DNA from: Pedobacter ureilyticus
GTDB lineage: Bacteria; Bacteroidota; Bacteroidia; Sphingobacteriales; Sphingobacteriaceae
NCBI RefSeq assembly: GCF_005925345.1
Contig: NZ_SSHJ01000001.1
Span: forward strand, 1 to 64,000
DNA: 64,000 nucleotides
Direction: 5' to 3'
The notes below the pieces were generated by a model. The model was not told where the DNA came from. It made no database searches and saw only the letters and a program-made list of their open reading frames with translations. Below are positions 24,816 through 33,817 of the stretch, piece by piece. How positions within the stretch are numbered: the first letter of the stretch is position 1; every line of letters starts with the position of its first letter. Both the position numbers and the translations under genes were made by a program.

Positions 24816-27215
24816 ATGAGCAATTCAACCGTTACCCACCAAAGTTCAGTTTGCTACCATTGTGGCGATAAGTTGCCTGCGGTTAAACTCAATTACGACG
24901 AGAAAGATTTTTGTTGTGTTGGTTGCCAAAGCGTGTATCAGATATTAGCTGAAAACAACATGTGCAATTATTATGCTTATAACGACGCACCGGGGCAGCG
25001 TATTAAGGATGAGGGACATTTCGAATATTTAGACGAGCCAAGCATCATTACACAGCTCATCAACTACAAAGACAAAGAAAATTCAATGGTTACTTTTTAC
25101 GTACCTGCTATCCATTGTAGCTCTTGTATTTGGTTGTTGGAACATCTATACAAAATCAACCCTTCCATATTTAGTTCGCGTATCGATTTCTTGAAAAAGG
25201 AAGTTACCATTAGTTATAAACACGAAAGAGTTTCTTTGCGACAGGTAGTAGAGGTACTGAACCAAATTGGCTACGAGCCTTTAATAAGCTTGCAAGACGT
25301 AGTAAAAGAAAAAGGAAATTCAGTAAATAAACAACTGATTTGGAAAATTGCCATCGCCGGTTTCTGTATGGGTAATGTTATGCTATTCAGCTTTCCTGAG
25401 TATTTCGGTTTATCAGCTTTAGAGAAAGAATTTCAATATTTGTTTGCTTGGTTAAACTTGGCATTTTGCATCCCGGTTACGTTCTACTGCAGCAAAGAAT
25501 ATTTCACATCAGCCATTGCTAGTTTAAAGCAAAAGCATATTAATTTAGATACGCCACTCGCATTAATTATAGCCGTACTTTTTGTACGTACTGCTATTTC
25601 TACCATTTTTAATACAGGGCCAGGTTTTGGAGATACCTTAACAGGATTGGTATTTTTATTATTGATGGGTAAATGGGTAAAACAACGTACTTATCATCAC
25701 ATTTCGTTCGATAGGGATTACCGCTCTTACTTTCCCATAGCCATTACAAGCCTCAAAGATAACCGGGAAAAACCGGTAGCCATTAGTGAGATAGCCGTTG
25801 GTGATCGATTATTGATACGTAATGGCGAATTAGTGCCCGCCGATTCCATCTTAATGAAAGGAGATGCTTGGCTGGACATGAGTTTTGTAACTGGCGAAGC
25901 TGAACCCCAGCAAAAGGTTTTGGGTGAAATTGTTTACGCTGGCGGAAGGCAAATGGGAGAGGCGATAGAGCTTGAGGTGATCAAGCCGGCTTCGCAAAGT
26001 TACTTAACAGGTTTATGGAACAAAGAATTTTACAAAACTGATTTCAAGAAAAGGAATTTTAACGACAGCATTGCAAAGTATTTCAGCATGGGTGTTTTCT
26101 TAATCGCCTTTGCTGCCGCTGCTTATTGGCTCTGGATGGATGATGGTACCAAAGCTTGGTCTGCATTTACGGCTGTAGTTATTGTGGCTTGTCCTTGTGT
26201 ACTGGCTTTAAGTACGCCCTTTACTTTATCGGCTATTCTTTCGGTGTTTGATAAAAAAGGTTTTTATGTGAAAAATACTGACGCAGTAGAGCAATTGGCA
26301 GATTTAGACACAGTAGTTTTTGATAAGACAGGAACGCTAACGAGTACCCAAAACTCTGAAATTCGTTTTACTGGAGAATTAACCACCAACGAGCGATTAC
26401 TGGTGGCTTCACTACTCTACAATTCGTCTCATCCGCTGAGTAGGCAAGTACTAAAAGTGATAAACCCTAGTAAGATTTACGCAATTACAAATTACAATGA
26501 AGTGGTTGGAAAAGGAATTATGGGGCAAGTGGATGGCTGCATGGTTTATGCAGGAAGCATGCGGGGTTTACCTTTTGAGGTGGGTAGTGTAATTAGCAAG
26601 GAAAACGGTGGCGTACATATCATGATTGATGGAATGTATAAAGGCTGCTTTTCGGTAGAACAACGATGGCGAGATGGCATTGCTCCTTTAATTAACCATT
26701 TGAACGAAGCTTATGATTTGAAAGTGCTTTCGGGCGATACCAACAAAGATGAGCAACTTTTAAAAGCCGTTTTTAAACCCACCACTGTAATGCTTTTTAA
26801 CCAAAGTCCACATCAAAAATTAGAAGCCATTAAAAACTTGCAAATCAGCAAGAAAAAGGTAATGATGTTAGGTGACGGTTTAAATGATGCAGGAGCTTTA
26901 AAACAAGCGGATTTTGGTGTAGCAATTACAGACAACATCAACAACTTTACGCCAGGTTGCGATGCCATATTGAGTGGCAATTCATTAAGCTTGCTGCCAA
27001 AATTCATCCAGTTAAGTAAAGATGGTTTAAAGACCATTAAAATCAGCTTTGCTATAGCCACGTTTTACAATTTAATTGGCATTTACTACGCTGTTCAAGG
27101 TACCCTTTATCCTTTAGTTGCTGCAGTTTTGATGCCTATCAGCACCATCACCATCATCAGTTTTACGAGTTTGGCTACGAGGTATTTTGCGAAGAGGAAC
27201 AAATTAACCCCCTAG
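24816..27215 (+). CDS. ccoI: cbb3 oxidase-associated copper-exporting P-type ATPase
   Basis: A P1B-type ATPase that delivers copper across the inner membrane for assembly of the cbb3 oxidase binuclear centre. The N-terminus has a Cys-rich segment (CYHCGDK...FCCVGC) and an HMA domain with CSSC in AIHCSSCIW. The core has the transport motif CPC in IVACPCVLALS, the phosphorylation site DKTGTLT and the hinge GDGLNDAGAL. At 799 residues it is typical of FixI/CcoI. Its last codons and stop (TAG, 27213-27215) lie inside an intergenic palindromic repeat. Confidence 0.95.
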   Translation: MSNSTVTHQSSVCYHCGDKLPAVKLNYDEKDFCCVGCQSVYQILAENNMCNYYAYNDAPGQRIKDEGHFEYLDEPSIITQLINYKDKENSMVTFYVPAIHCSSCIWLLEHLYKINPSIFSSRIDFLKKEVTISYKHERVSLRQVVEVLNQIGYEPLISLQDVVKEKGNSVNKQLIWKIAIAGFCMGNVMLFSFPEYFGLSALEKEFQYLFAWLNLAFCIPVTFYCSKEYFTSAIASLKQKHINLDTPLALIIAVLFVRTAISTIFNTGPGFGDTLTGLVFLLLMGKWVKQRTYHHISFDRDYRSYFPIAITSLKDNREKPVAISEIAVGDRLLIRNGELVPADSILMKGDAWLDMSFVTGEAEPQQKVLGEIVYAGGRQMGEAIELEVIKPASQSYLTGLWNKEFYKTDFKKRNFNDSIAKYFSMGVFLIAFAAAAYWLWMDDGTKAWSAFTAVVIVACPCVLALSTPFTLSAILSVFDKKGFYVKNTDAVEQLADLDTVVFDKTGTLTSTQNSEIRFTGELTTNERLLVASLLYNSSHPLSRQVLKVINPSKIYAITNYNEVVGKGIMGQVDGCMVYAGSMRGLPFEVGSVISKENGGVHIMIDGMYKGCFSVEQRWRDGIAPLINHLNEAYDLKVLSGDTNKDEQLLKAVFKPTTVMLFNQSPHQKLEAIKNLQISKKKVMMLGDGLNDAGALKQADFGVAITDNINNFTPGCDAILSGNSLSLLPKFIQLSKDGLKTIKISFAIATFYNLIGIYYAVQGTLYPLVAAVLMPISTITIISFTSLATRYFAKRNKLTP

Positions 27216-27281
27216 CCTCCTAAAGGGGGAATGAAATGTAGGCTGGTTTACAAAGTCCGCTTTAGGGGATTTAGGGGTGAC
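27207..27281. repeat. Palindromic repeat (family C, CCCCTA...TAGGGG type) over the ccoI stop codon
   Basis: An imperfect inverted repeat: left arm CCCCCTAGCCTCCTAAAGG from 27209, right arm CTTTAGGGGATTTAGGGGT up to 27278. The left arm supplies the last coding bases and the TAG stop of ccoI. Confidence 0.7.
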
Positions 27282-27313
27282 AATACAACAATTTAACAAT
27301 CGAACAATAAATC

Positions 27314-27502
27314 ATGAACATACTCTATTTCCTAATAGGTTGCAGCGTGCTCGTAGCGCTAGTATTTCTGGGAGCCTTTTTTTGGGCACTTAAAAATGGC
27401 CAGCACGATGATGTATACACACCAAGTGTCAGAATTTTATTTGATGACGAGGTAAAAAGCAACGCTGAAGATAAAAGTGATATCAATCACATTTCCGACT
27501 AA
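27314..27502 (+). CDS. ccoS: cbb3-type cytochrome oxidase assembly protein CcoS
   Basis: A 62-residue protein with one N-terminal membrane helix (MNILYFLIGCSVLVALVFLGAFFWALKNGQ) followed by DD and the short acidic tail RILFDDE, the standard CcoS pattern. CcoS is needed for insertion of heme and copper cofactors into the cbb3 oxidase. It lies between ccoI and ccoN, its usual place. Confidence 0.92.
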   Translation: MNILYFLIGCSVLVALVFLGAFFWALKNGQHDDVYTPSVRILFDDEVKSNAEDKSDINHISD

Positions 27503-27534
27503 CGCTGGTCATCAGCTATGCTGTAACGCCACAA

Positions 27535-27542
27535 TAACTTTG
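27535..27542 (+). promoter_or_regulatory. -7 promoter box before ccoNO
   Basis: TAACTTTG is a perfect TAnnTTTG, giving a leader of about 28 bases to the ATG at 27575. No good -33 TTG was seen at the expected distance and no FNR-type site is present, so this internal promoter is tentative. Confidence 0.45.
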
Positions 27543-27574
27543 TCATAAACATTACAAATCTATTTCTATTTATT

Positions 27575-29716
27575 ATGCAGCTAGAAAAATTTACTTACGA
27601 CAATAAGATTGTACGAGATTTCGGTATTGCAACCATTGTATGGGGCATTATCGGAATGCTAGTTGGTCTACTTGTTGCCACCCAACTGTTTTCTCCAGGC
27701 ATGAACTTGGGCAATCAGTACACTACATTTGGTCGCATCAGACCGCTCCATACCAATGCAGTAATTTTTGCCTTTGTAGGTAACGCCATTTTTATGGGCG
27801 TTTATTACTCTTTACAACGTTTGCTTAAAGCTAGAATGTTTAGTACCGTACTAAGTAAAATTCACTTTTGGGGTTGGCAATTAATTATTGTGTCGGCGGT
27901 AATTACTTTACCTTTAGGTATTACCTCATCACACGAATATGCAGAGCTAGAATGGCCAATCGATATTGCTATCACGTTAATTTGGGTAGTTTTCGGTATC
28001 AATATGTTCGGTACCATTATCAAACGTAGAGAAAGACACCTTTATGTAGCCATTTGGTTCTACATTGCTACTTTCGTTACCATTGCGGTATTACACATCG
28101 TAAATTCATTTCAGCTTCCCATATCGTTCTTAAAAAGTTATTATGTTTTTGCCGGGGTGCAAGATGCCTTGGTGCAATGGTGGTATGGGCATAATGCGGT
28201 TGCATTTTTCTTAACTACGCCGTATTTGGGGATGATGTACTACTTCTTGCCTAAAATGGCTAATCGTCCGGTGTATTCTTATAAATTGAGTATTCTTCAC
28301 TTTTGGTCGTTAATTTTCATTTACATTTGGGCTGGTCCGCACCACTTGTTATACACTTCCTTACCAGGATGGGCGCAATCTTTAGGCGTGGCTTTCTCGA
28401 TCATGCTTATTGCACCGAGTTGGGGCGGTATGATCAACGGTTTGTTAACCTTACGTGGCGCTTGGGACAAGGTTCGTGAAGATGTAACCTTAAAATTTAT
28501 GGTGGTTGCACTTACCGCTTATGGTATGGCAACTTTCGAGGGACCCATGTTATCTTTAAAACAAATTAATGGCGTAGCACACTTTACCGACTGGATTGTT
28601 GCTCACGTGCACGTAGGTGCCTTAGGATGGAATGGTTTCTTAACCTTCGGCATATTGTATTGGTTAATCCCACGTATCTATAAAACTGAATTATTCTCTA
28701 AAAAATTGGCTTCCTTCCACTTCTGGATTGGTACTTTGGGTATCTTATTTTACGCTATACCTATGTATTGGGCTGGTTTTACGCAAGGCTTGATGTGGAA
28801 AGAATTTACCGACGAGGGTTTGTTGAAATACGCTAATTTCTTAACTACTACGCTACAGATTATCCCAATGCACATTCTACGTTCTATAGGCGGCGCATTG
28901 TATCTAATAGGTGCTATCGCGATGACCTATAACCTAGCTAAAACAATGTTAAAAGGCAAATTAGTAGCTAACGAAGCCGCAGAGGCCATGGCGTTAGAGA
29001 AAGTGATTACTCACGAAGATCCTGCTGATAAAAAATGGCACCGTGTGTTAGAACGTAAACCAATGAAATTCATGGTACTTTCTATGATTGTGATCTTAAT
29101 TGGCGGTATGGTAGAAATGATGCCAACCTTCACAATTGAAAGTAACGTACCGACTATTGCTAGTGTAAAACCTTACACACCGTTAGAGTTAGAAGGTAGA
29201 GATTTGTATATCAAAGAAGGCTGTGTGAATTGCCACTCTCAAACTATACGTCCGTTTAGGTCAGAAACTGAGCGTTATGGCGAGTACAGTAAAGCGGGCG
29301 AGTTTGTTTACGACCACCCATTCTTATGGGGAAGTAAGCGTACCGGACCAGATTTGCACCGTATTGGTGGCAAGTACTCCAACGCTTGGCACTACAACCA
29401 CATGTTAGATCCAACCTCAATGTCGCCAGGTAGTATCATGCCGCCTTATCCTTGGTTAATCACTCAGAAACTAGATACCAGCATGACCGAAGCTAAGATT
29501 AGAGCGATGCAAACTTTGGGCGTGCCTTATAGAGAAAATTTCGATGCCGTAGCACAAGCTAAATTGAAAGAGCAGGCAGAAACAATTGCTGCCGACTTGA
29601 AGCAAAACAACATCGACGTTAAAAGTGATAGAGAAATTATTGCCCTGATAGCTTACCTGCAACGTATGGGTACAGATATCAAAGCCAACAAAACAACTAT
29701 TCCATCTAACCAGTAA
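27575..29716 (+). CDS. ccoNO: Fused cbb3 cytochrome c oxidase subunits I and II
   Basis: The catalytic subunit of the high-affinity terminal oxidase, fused to the mono-heme subunit. The CcoN part (about residues 1-480) has about 12 membrane helices with heme and CuB ligands in VQWWYGHNAVAFFLT, GPHHLLYT and WIVAHVHVGALGWNG. The CcoO part follows a short linker and new membrane helix, with the heme c motif CVNCH at residues 550-554. The frame is continuous through the junction, so this is a real fusion, as is usual in Bacteroidota. The total is 713 residues. Confidence 0.96.
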   Translation: MQLEKFTYDNKIVRDFGIATIVWGIIGMLVGLLVATQLFSPGMNLGNQYTTFGRIRPLHTNAVIFAFVGNAIFMGVYYSLQRLLKARMFSTVLSKIHFWGWQLIIVSAVITLPLGITSSHEYAELEWPIDIAITLIWVVFGINMFGTIIKRRERHLYVAIWFYIATFVTIAVLHIVNSFQLPISFLKSYYVFAGVQDALVQWWYGHNAVAFFLTTPYLGMMYYFLPKMANRPVYSYKLSILHFWSLIFIYIWAGPHHLLYTSLPGWAQSLGVAFSIMLIAPSWGGMINGLLTLRGAWDKVREDVTLKFMVVALTAYGMATFEGPMLSLKQINGVAHFTDWIVAHVHVGALGWNGFLTFGILYWLIPRIYKTELFSKKLASFHFWIGTLGILFYAIPMYWAGFTQGLMWKEFTDEGLLKYANFLTTTLQIIPMHILRSIGGALYLIGAIAMTYNLAKTMLKGKLVANEAAEAMALEKVITHEDPADKKWHRVLERKPMKFMVLSMIVILIGGMVEMMPTFTIESNVPTIASVKPYTPLELEGRDLYIKEGCVNCHSQTIRPFRSETERYGEYSKAGEFVYDHPFLWGSKRTGPDLHRIGGKYSNAWHYNHMLDPTSMSPGSIMPPYPWLITQKLDTSMTEAKIRAMQTLGVPYRENFDAVAQAKLKEQAETIAADLKQNNIDVKSDREIIALIAYLQRMGTDIKANKTTIPSNQ

Positions 29717-29720
29717 AATT

Positions 29721-29903
29721 ATGTTTAAGCAAATAAAAGACCTAGCAGGCGGTGAGTTTTATCTCATCGCATCACTGCTGATATTTATGATATTTTTCAT
29801 TATGGTTGGTATTTATCTTATTAAGATGAACAAAAGCCACATCACAGAAATGAGCAATTTACCGTTTAACGAACCTCAAGCAGATAGATATGAAGAAGTT
29901 TAG
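29721..29903 (+). CDS. CcoQ-like small membrane subunit
   Basis: A 60-residue protein with one membrane helix (about residues 14-34, FYLIASLLIFMIFFIMVGIY) and a short polar tail. Size, topology and its position between ccoNO and ccoP fit CcoQ, which stabilises the cbb3 complex, though sequence identity to CcoQ is low, as is normal for this subunit. It starts 4 bases after ccoNO and overlaps ccoP by 14 bases. Confidence 0.8.
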   Translation: MFKQIKDLAGGEFYLIASLLIFMIFFIMVGIYLIKMNKSHITEMSNLPFNEPQADRYEEV

Positions 29904-30813
29904 CTTATTGATAATTTTATTGGCAACAGCCGTTGGTTCATTTGCACAAGAAGGCGCTACAGCTGCAGAGCAAGCAAAGATGATCATTCCAGAACCATCT
30001 TTGGGTATCAGCACTACCGAATTATTGATCATTACTTTGTTGGTATTCTCGGTTATCCTGTTGTTTGTTGCCATCACTTTGTATAAAAGTTTTAAGGTTA
30101 TTTACCAAGAAAGCAAAAATCCAACGCCTTATAAAACTAAAGAAGATAAGAGGTTAGAATACGAAGAATGGGTTAAATTACATGGCGAAAAACCTAGCAT
30201 TTGGAATAAGCTATTGAGCTTAAAACCACTATCAGCAGAAAAAGATTTGGAAATCCCGCATGCTTACGATGGTATCAAAGAACTGAACAATCCGGTTCCG
30301 GCTTGGTTTAACGTACTTTTTTATGGCACATTAATTTTTGCTGCCGGATATCTGTACTATTACCACATTGGCGAACATGGTGAACGGCAAGACGACGAGT
30401 ACAAAACCGAAATGGCCAAAGCTGATTTGGCAAAGCAAAAATTTTTGGCAAAATCGGCCTCTTCGGTTGATGAAAACTCAGTAAAAGTAGACCCATCGCA
30501 AATTGCTGTAGGTAAAGGCGTTTTTGATGCCAATTGCATTGCTTGCCATGGCCAGCATGGAGAGGGTTTGGTTGGACCTAACTTAACCGATGAATTTTGG
30601 TTACACGGCGGCAGCGTAAAAGATATTTTCAAAGTAGTGAAATATGGCGTCCCAGAAAAGGGAATGGTAAGCTGGGAGAAAAATATGAGTTCAGCGAACA
30701 TCAGTGCAGTAACCAATTACATTTTATCGTTGCAAGGTTCTAAACCGGCTAATCCTAAAGCACCACAAGGCGAGAAATATGATGCCGCTACTGTAGAAGC
30801 TGTAGCGAATTAG
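29890..30813 (+). CDS. ccoP: cbb3 cytochrome c oxidase subunit III
   Basis: The electron-entry subunit of the cbb3 oxidase. It has a signal-like N-terminus (MKKFSLLIILLATAVGSFAQ), a membrane helix (about 40-62), the cbb3 N-domain (HAYDGIKELNNPVPAWFNVLFYGTLIF) with a second helix, and one cytochrome c domain with CIACH at residues 216-220 and a later Met ligand region (GVPEKGMVSW). Proteobacterial CcoP has two hemes c; this one has a single CxxCH, the shorter type common in Bacteroidota. Confidence 0.94.
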   Translation: MKKFSLLIILLATAVGSFAQEGATAAEQAKMIIPEPSLGISTTELLIITLLVFSVILLFVAITLYKSFKVIYQESKNPTPYKTKEDKRLEYEEWVKLHGEKPSIWNKLLSLKPLSAEKDLEIPHAYDGIKELNNPVPAWFNVLFYGTLIFAAGYLYYYHIGEHGERQDDEYKTEMAKADLAKQKFLAKSASSVDENSVKVDPSQIAVGKGVFDANCIACHGQHGEGLVGPNLTDEFWLHGGSVKDIFKVVKYGVPEKGMVSWEKNMSSANISAVTNYILSLQGSKPANPKAPQGEKYDAATVEAVAN

Positions 30814-30830
30814 GTTTAACCTTAATAGTA

Positions 30831-30912
30831 CGTCATTTCGAACGTTTGAGAAATCTGTTAACTAGAGTTCTACTAACTAACAGACTTCTCCTCGTACCTC
30901 GTTGAAATGAAG
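30831..30912. repeat. Palindromic intergenic repeat (family A)
   Basis: Left end CGTCATTTCG at 30831 and right end TCGTTGAAATGAAG to 30912, with inner GAGAAATCTGTTA and TAACAGACTTCTC arms. It is a mutated copy of the 56781 and 60529 repeats, between ccoP and ccoG. Confidence 0.75.
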
Positions 30913-30928
30913 CTCGTTTGAAAAATTA

Positions 30929-32308
30929 GTGAGTAAGCAGCGGCAAAATTCTAAAACAAAACAACAAAAAAGCATGGCTAGAACATTTCTTTATCCTAAA
31001 AAACCCGCTGGTAAATTATACAACCAACGAAAATTGGTAAGTTACGTATTGCTACTGTTTTTATTCGCTAGCCCATTTATTAAGCTTAACGGCGAACAAC
31101 TGGTGCTGTTAAACTTCCTAGAAAGAAAGTTTGTTTTTTTTGGGCTCATTTTCACGCCACAAGATTTTTATCTCTTTGCTTTGGCTATGCTGATATTTAT
31201 CTTATTTATTGTTTGTTTTACTGTCATTTTAGGCAGATTATGGTGTGGTTGGGCGTGTCCGCAAACCATATTCATGGAAATGGTTTTTCGCAGAATTGAG
31301 TATTGGATAGAGGGAGACGCCAGCCAGCAAAAGAAACTAGATGCGCAAGAATGGAATGCCGAGAAAGTATTCAAAAAAGGCTTTAAACATTTTTTGTTTC
31401 TAACAATTTCTTTCTTTATCGCAAATACTTTTTTGGCCTATATTATCGGCTCAGATCAGCTTTATGACATCATTACGGAGCCAATTAAGCAGCATACGGT
31501 GGGTTTTATTTCTATATGGATCTTCACCTTTATTTTCTACGGTGTTTTCTCGTATGTTAGGGAGGTAGTTTGTACCGTAATTTGTCCTTACGGCAGGCTG
31601 CAAGGTGTTTTATTAGATAATAAAAGCTTAATTGTAGCTTATGATGAAACTCGTGGAGAACCGCGTGGACATATCAAAAAAAATGCAGATCAGGACCTGA
31701 AAGGTGATTGCATCGACTGTAATTTGTGTGTCCATGTTTGTCCCACTGGTATAGATATTAGAAAAGGCACACAACTAGAGTGCGTAAACTGTACTGCATG
31801 TATTGATGCCTGCGACGAAGTGATGCTTAAAATTGGAAAGCCAGAAAAACTCATTGGCTTTTATAACCATGATTACATACGGCATAGAAACAAATTTAAG
31901 TTAGGCGCAAGAGCCTACGGTTATGCCGCTGTTTTGGTCTCGGTTATCGTAATTTTTTCTTCTTTAATTTATAAAAGGGAAGACGTGCAGACTACGGTAC
32001 TCAGAGCCAGTGGTACTTTATATCAAAAAAGACCTGACGGAAGTATTGCCAATTTATACAATGCAGAGCTAATTAATAAGACGAACAAAGGGATGAAATT
32101 TGTATTCAAATCTGCCGATGCGAAAGATCAAATAGAATTGATACAAGCCGACACCATTTTACCGAAAGAAGGTTCAGCACATTTGACCTTTTTTCTTGTA
32201 AAACAACCGAAGAATATTAAAGAATTTAAAAGTAAAGTGAACTTCGAAGTGGAAGTAGAAGGGAAAGTGATCAGTAATACGAGTACCACTTTTTTTTCGC
32301 AACCATAA
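30929..32308 (+). CDS. ccoG: Cytochrome c oxidase accessory protein CcoG (FixG/RdxA)
   Basis: A membrane-bound ferredoxin-type protein that acts in copper reduction during cbb3 assembly. It has about 5 membrane helices, the loop LWCGWACPQTIFMEMVFR, a cytoplasmic pair of [4Fe-4S] clusters (CIDCNLCVHVCPTG and CVNCTACIDACDE) and a C-terminal immunoglobulin-like domain ending FNSKVNFEVEVEGKV-like strands. The frame opens with GTG at 30929; ATG at 30974 (Met16) is equally possible and starts just before the conserved region. It lies downstream of a palindromic repeat. Confidence 0.93.
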   Translation: MSKQRQNSKTKQQKSMARTFLYPKKPAGKLYNQRKLVSYVLLLFLFASPFIKLNGEQLVLLNFLERKFVFFGLIFTPQDFYLFALAMLIFILFIVCFTVILGRLWCGWACPQTIFMEMVFRRIEYWIEGDASQQKKLDAQEWNAEKVFKKGFKHFLFLTISFFIANTFLAYIIGSDQLYDIITEPIKQHTVGFISIWIFTFIFYGVFSYVREVVCTVICPYGRLQGVLLDNKSLIVAYDETRGEPRGHIKKNADQDLKGDCIDCNLCVHVCPTGIDIRKGTQLECVNCTACIDACDEVMLKIGKPEKLIGFYNHDYIRHRNKFKLGARAYGYAAVLVSVIVIFSSLIYKREDVQTTVLRASGTLYQKRPDGSIANLYNAELINKTNKGMKFVFKSADAKDQIELIQADTILPKEGSAHLTFFLVKQPKNIKEFKSKVNFEVEVEGKVISNTSTTFFSQP

Positions 32309-32326
32309 GTAGTGGTCAGGGATTAG

Positions 32327-32391
32327 GGGTTAGGTATCAGTTAACCTAATAACCAATTAAACATTAAACATGGGTTAGGTATCAGTTAACC
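32327..32391. repeat. Short tandem direct repeat
   Basis: A 20-base unit beginning GGGTTAGGTATC occurs at 32327-32346 and exactly again at 32372-32391, a 45-base period, with the following AT-rich spacer also partly similar (TAATAACCAATTAAAC against GATAAAACAATTAACC). It fills the gap between ccoG and the FixH-like gene. Confidence 0.85.
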
Positions 32392-32429
32392 GATAAAACA
32401 ATTAACCAAGAAATCTAAATACTAAAAAA

Positions 32430-32858
32430 ATGAATTGGGGAACAAAACTGGTTTTAGGAATGGCGCTTTTCATGTCGTTCATTATTGGTATGGTAGTTTA
32501 CATGTTTAAGCAGCATGGTAACGATTCGCTAGTGGAAGAAGATTACTACGAAAAAGGCATCAACTATGATAAAGAGTACAATGCAAAAACCAATACGCTA
32601 AAAGATGAAGCAACTCCAGAAATTAAGCAAAGCCAAAGCCAGTTAATTATACAATTAAAAGCAACTGCAAATTATCAATTGATCTTAATGCGTCCATCTG
32701 CGAAAGAAAAAGATATCAAAAGCGGTGGCAAAACTATTGGCACCGAGAACCTGATTATAATTGAAACGGGTAGTTTAGATAAAGGACTGTGGCTATTAAA
32801 GTTAGAATGGCAATCTAATGGTAAAGATTACCTGTTTAGCAAAAATATAACAATATGA
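32430..32858 (+). CDS. FixH/CcoH-family protein
   Basis: A 142-residue protein with one N-terminal membrane helix (about 6-27) and a periplasmic beta-rich domain. The segment VEEDYYEKGINYDKEYNAK after the helix is the FixH hallmark. FixH/CcoH assists assembly or stability of the cbb3 oxidase. It follows ccoG as usual, and its stop overlaps the next start (ATGA, 32855-32858). Confidence 0.88.
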   Translation: MNWGTKLVLGMALFMSFIIGMVVYMFKQHGNDSLVEEDYYEKGINYDKEYNAKTNTLKDEATPEIKQSQSQLIIQLKATANYQLILMRPSAKEKDIKSGGKTIGTENLIIIETGSLDKGLWLLKLEWQSNGKDYLFSKNITI

Positions 32859-33553
32859 GCTTAATGCCGCTTGCTTTTTTAATGGGCTTTTTAGGAAGTG
32901 TACATTGTGCCGTAATGTGCGGACCAATTGTACTTGGCTTACCATTAGACAAAAAGAGCATTTGGCATAATATATTACAGGTGTTTTTATATCAATTAGG
33001 TAGAATTTCTGTTTATACTTTATTGGGTTTACTAGTTGGTTTAGTTGGCAATACTTTTGCGGTGTTCGCTAAACAAGAAACGCTAAGTTTAATTATTGGT
33101 ATTCTCTTGTTGATTTTTACGGCTGCCCAACTGAGCAGTAGTTATGTAAGCTCCTTTCACAAACTTCAATTTAAAATGGTGGTACCCATTAGTAAATTGA
33201 TGGGCAAAGTGTTTAAACTTCCCTTTTGGGGGTTTTTCGCTGGACTGCTTAATGGCCTTATTCCTTGTGGGATGGTCTATTTAGCTATGGCAACGGCATT
33301 AAATTCTGCTAGTTCACAATCTGGGGCAAGTTTTATGTTGCTCTTTGGTTTGGGCACTACGCCGTTAATGCTATTCATTTCTTTAGGTGGCGTTTACCTC
33401 AAAAAGTACTTCAGGTTTAATAGTCAAAAGCTAATTCCTTGGTTCGCATTGTTTATCGGAGCGCTATTTATTTTGCGTGCCGCAAACTTAAACATTCCAT
33501 TTCTTTCGCCGCATACACACTCTACTTATGGAAATACAGCTAACTGTAATTGA
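32855..33553 (+). CDS. TauE/SafE-like membrane protein of the cbb3 cluster
   Basis: A 232-residue membrane protein with about 6 helices. The motif FLGSVHCAVMCGPIV near the N-terminus and a second half GLLNGLIPCGMVYLAM are typical of the sulfite exporter TauE/SafE (UreH-like/DsbD-like transmembrane) group that closes fixGH-type clusters. The conserved His, Cys and Met residues suggest handling of a metal or thiol. A role in cytochrome oxidase maturation is inferred from the position and translational coupling to fixH; substrate transport has not been shown. Confidence 0.85.
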   Translation: MSLMPLAFLMGFLGSVHCAVMCGPIVLGLPLDKKSIWHNILQVFLYQLGRISVYTLLGLLVGLVGNTFAVFAKQETLSLIIGILLLIFTAAQLSSSYVSSFHKLQFKMVVPISKLMGKVFKLPFWGFFAGLLNGLIPCGMVYLAMATALNSASSQSGASFMLLFGLGTTPLMLFISLGGVYLKKYFRFNSQKLIPWFALFIGALFILRAANLNIPFLSPHTHSTYGNTANCN

Positions 33554-33675
33554 TTAGACTGGTTAACTTATCTATTTTATTAATAACAAATTACAGATTA
33601 TTATTTAAAGTAAATATTTTATTATTGACGACGAGAATACAACCAAGTGAATGAAAATATATTAGTGGTCTATAA

Positions 33676-33774
33676 TTAACTCTTACCTTTCAACTTTCCA
33701 CGCAAATAGCTAATTGCTTCTAATAAAATAGCCAGCGCACCTATGTATACGGTAAATTGCTCAAATAAGTTCAT
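33676..33774 (-). CDS. Candidate 32-residue small membrane protein
   Basis: A short reading frame not covered by length-limited ORF calls. ATG at 33774, stop TAA at 33676-33678. The product has a Phe/Glu start (MNLFEQF), a hydrophobic stretch of about 18 residues (TVYIGALAILLEAISYL) and a basic tail (RGKLKGKS), which is the layout of a small inner-membrane protein. An A-rich stretch precedes the ATG, as expected in Bacteroidota. It lies 43 bases downstream of marC on the same strand and could be its last operon member. I see no other gene in 33554-33817. Coding status is uncertain. Confidence 0.45.
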   Translation of the reverse strand: MNLFEQFTVYIGALAILLEAISYLRGKLKGKS

Positions 33775-33817
33775 TTTTGGCTGTGTTTAGCTATTAGATG
33801 AATTTGGCCAACGTATG

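Noticed and set aside
27503..27574. Possible second FNR site before ccoNO
   Set aside because: The sequence has only a loose TTTGT/ACAAA symmetry and lacks TGAT and ATCA half-sites.
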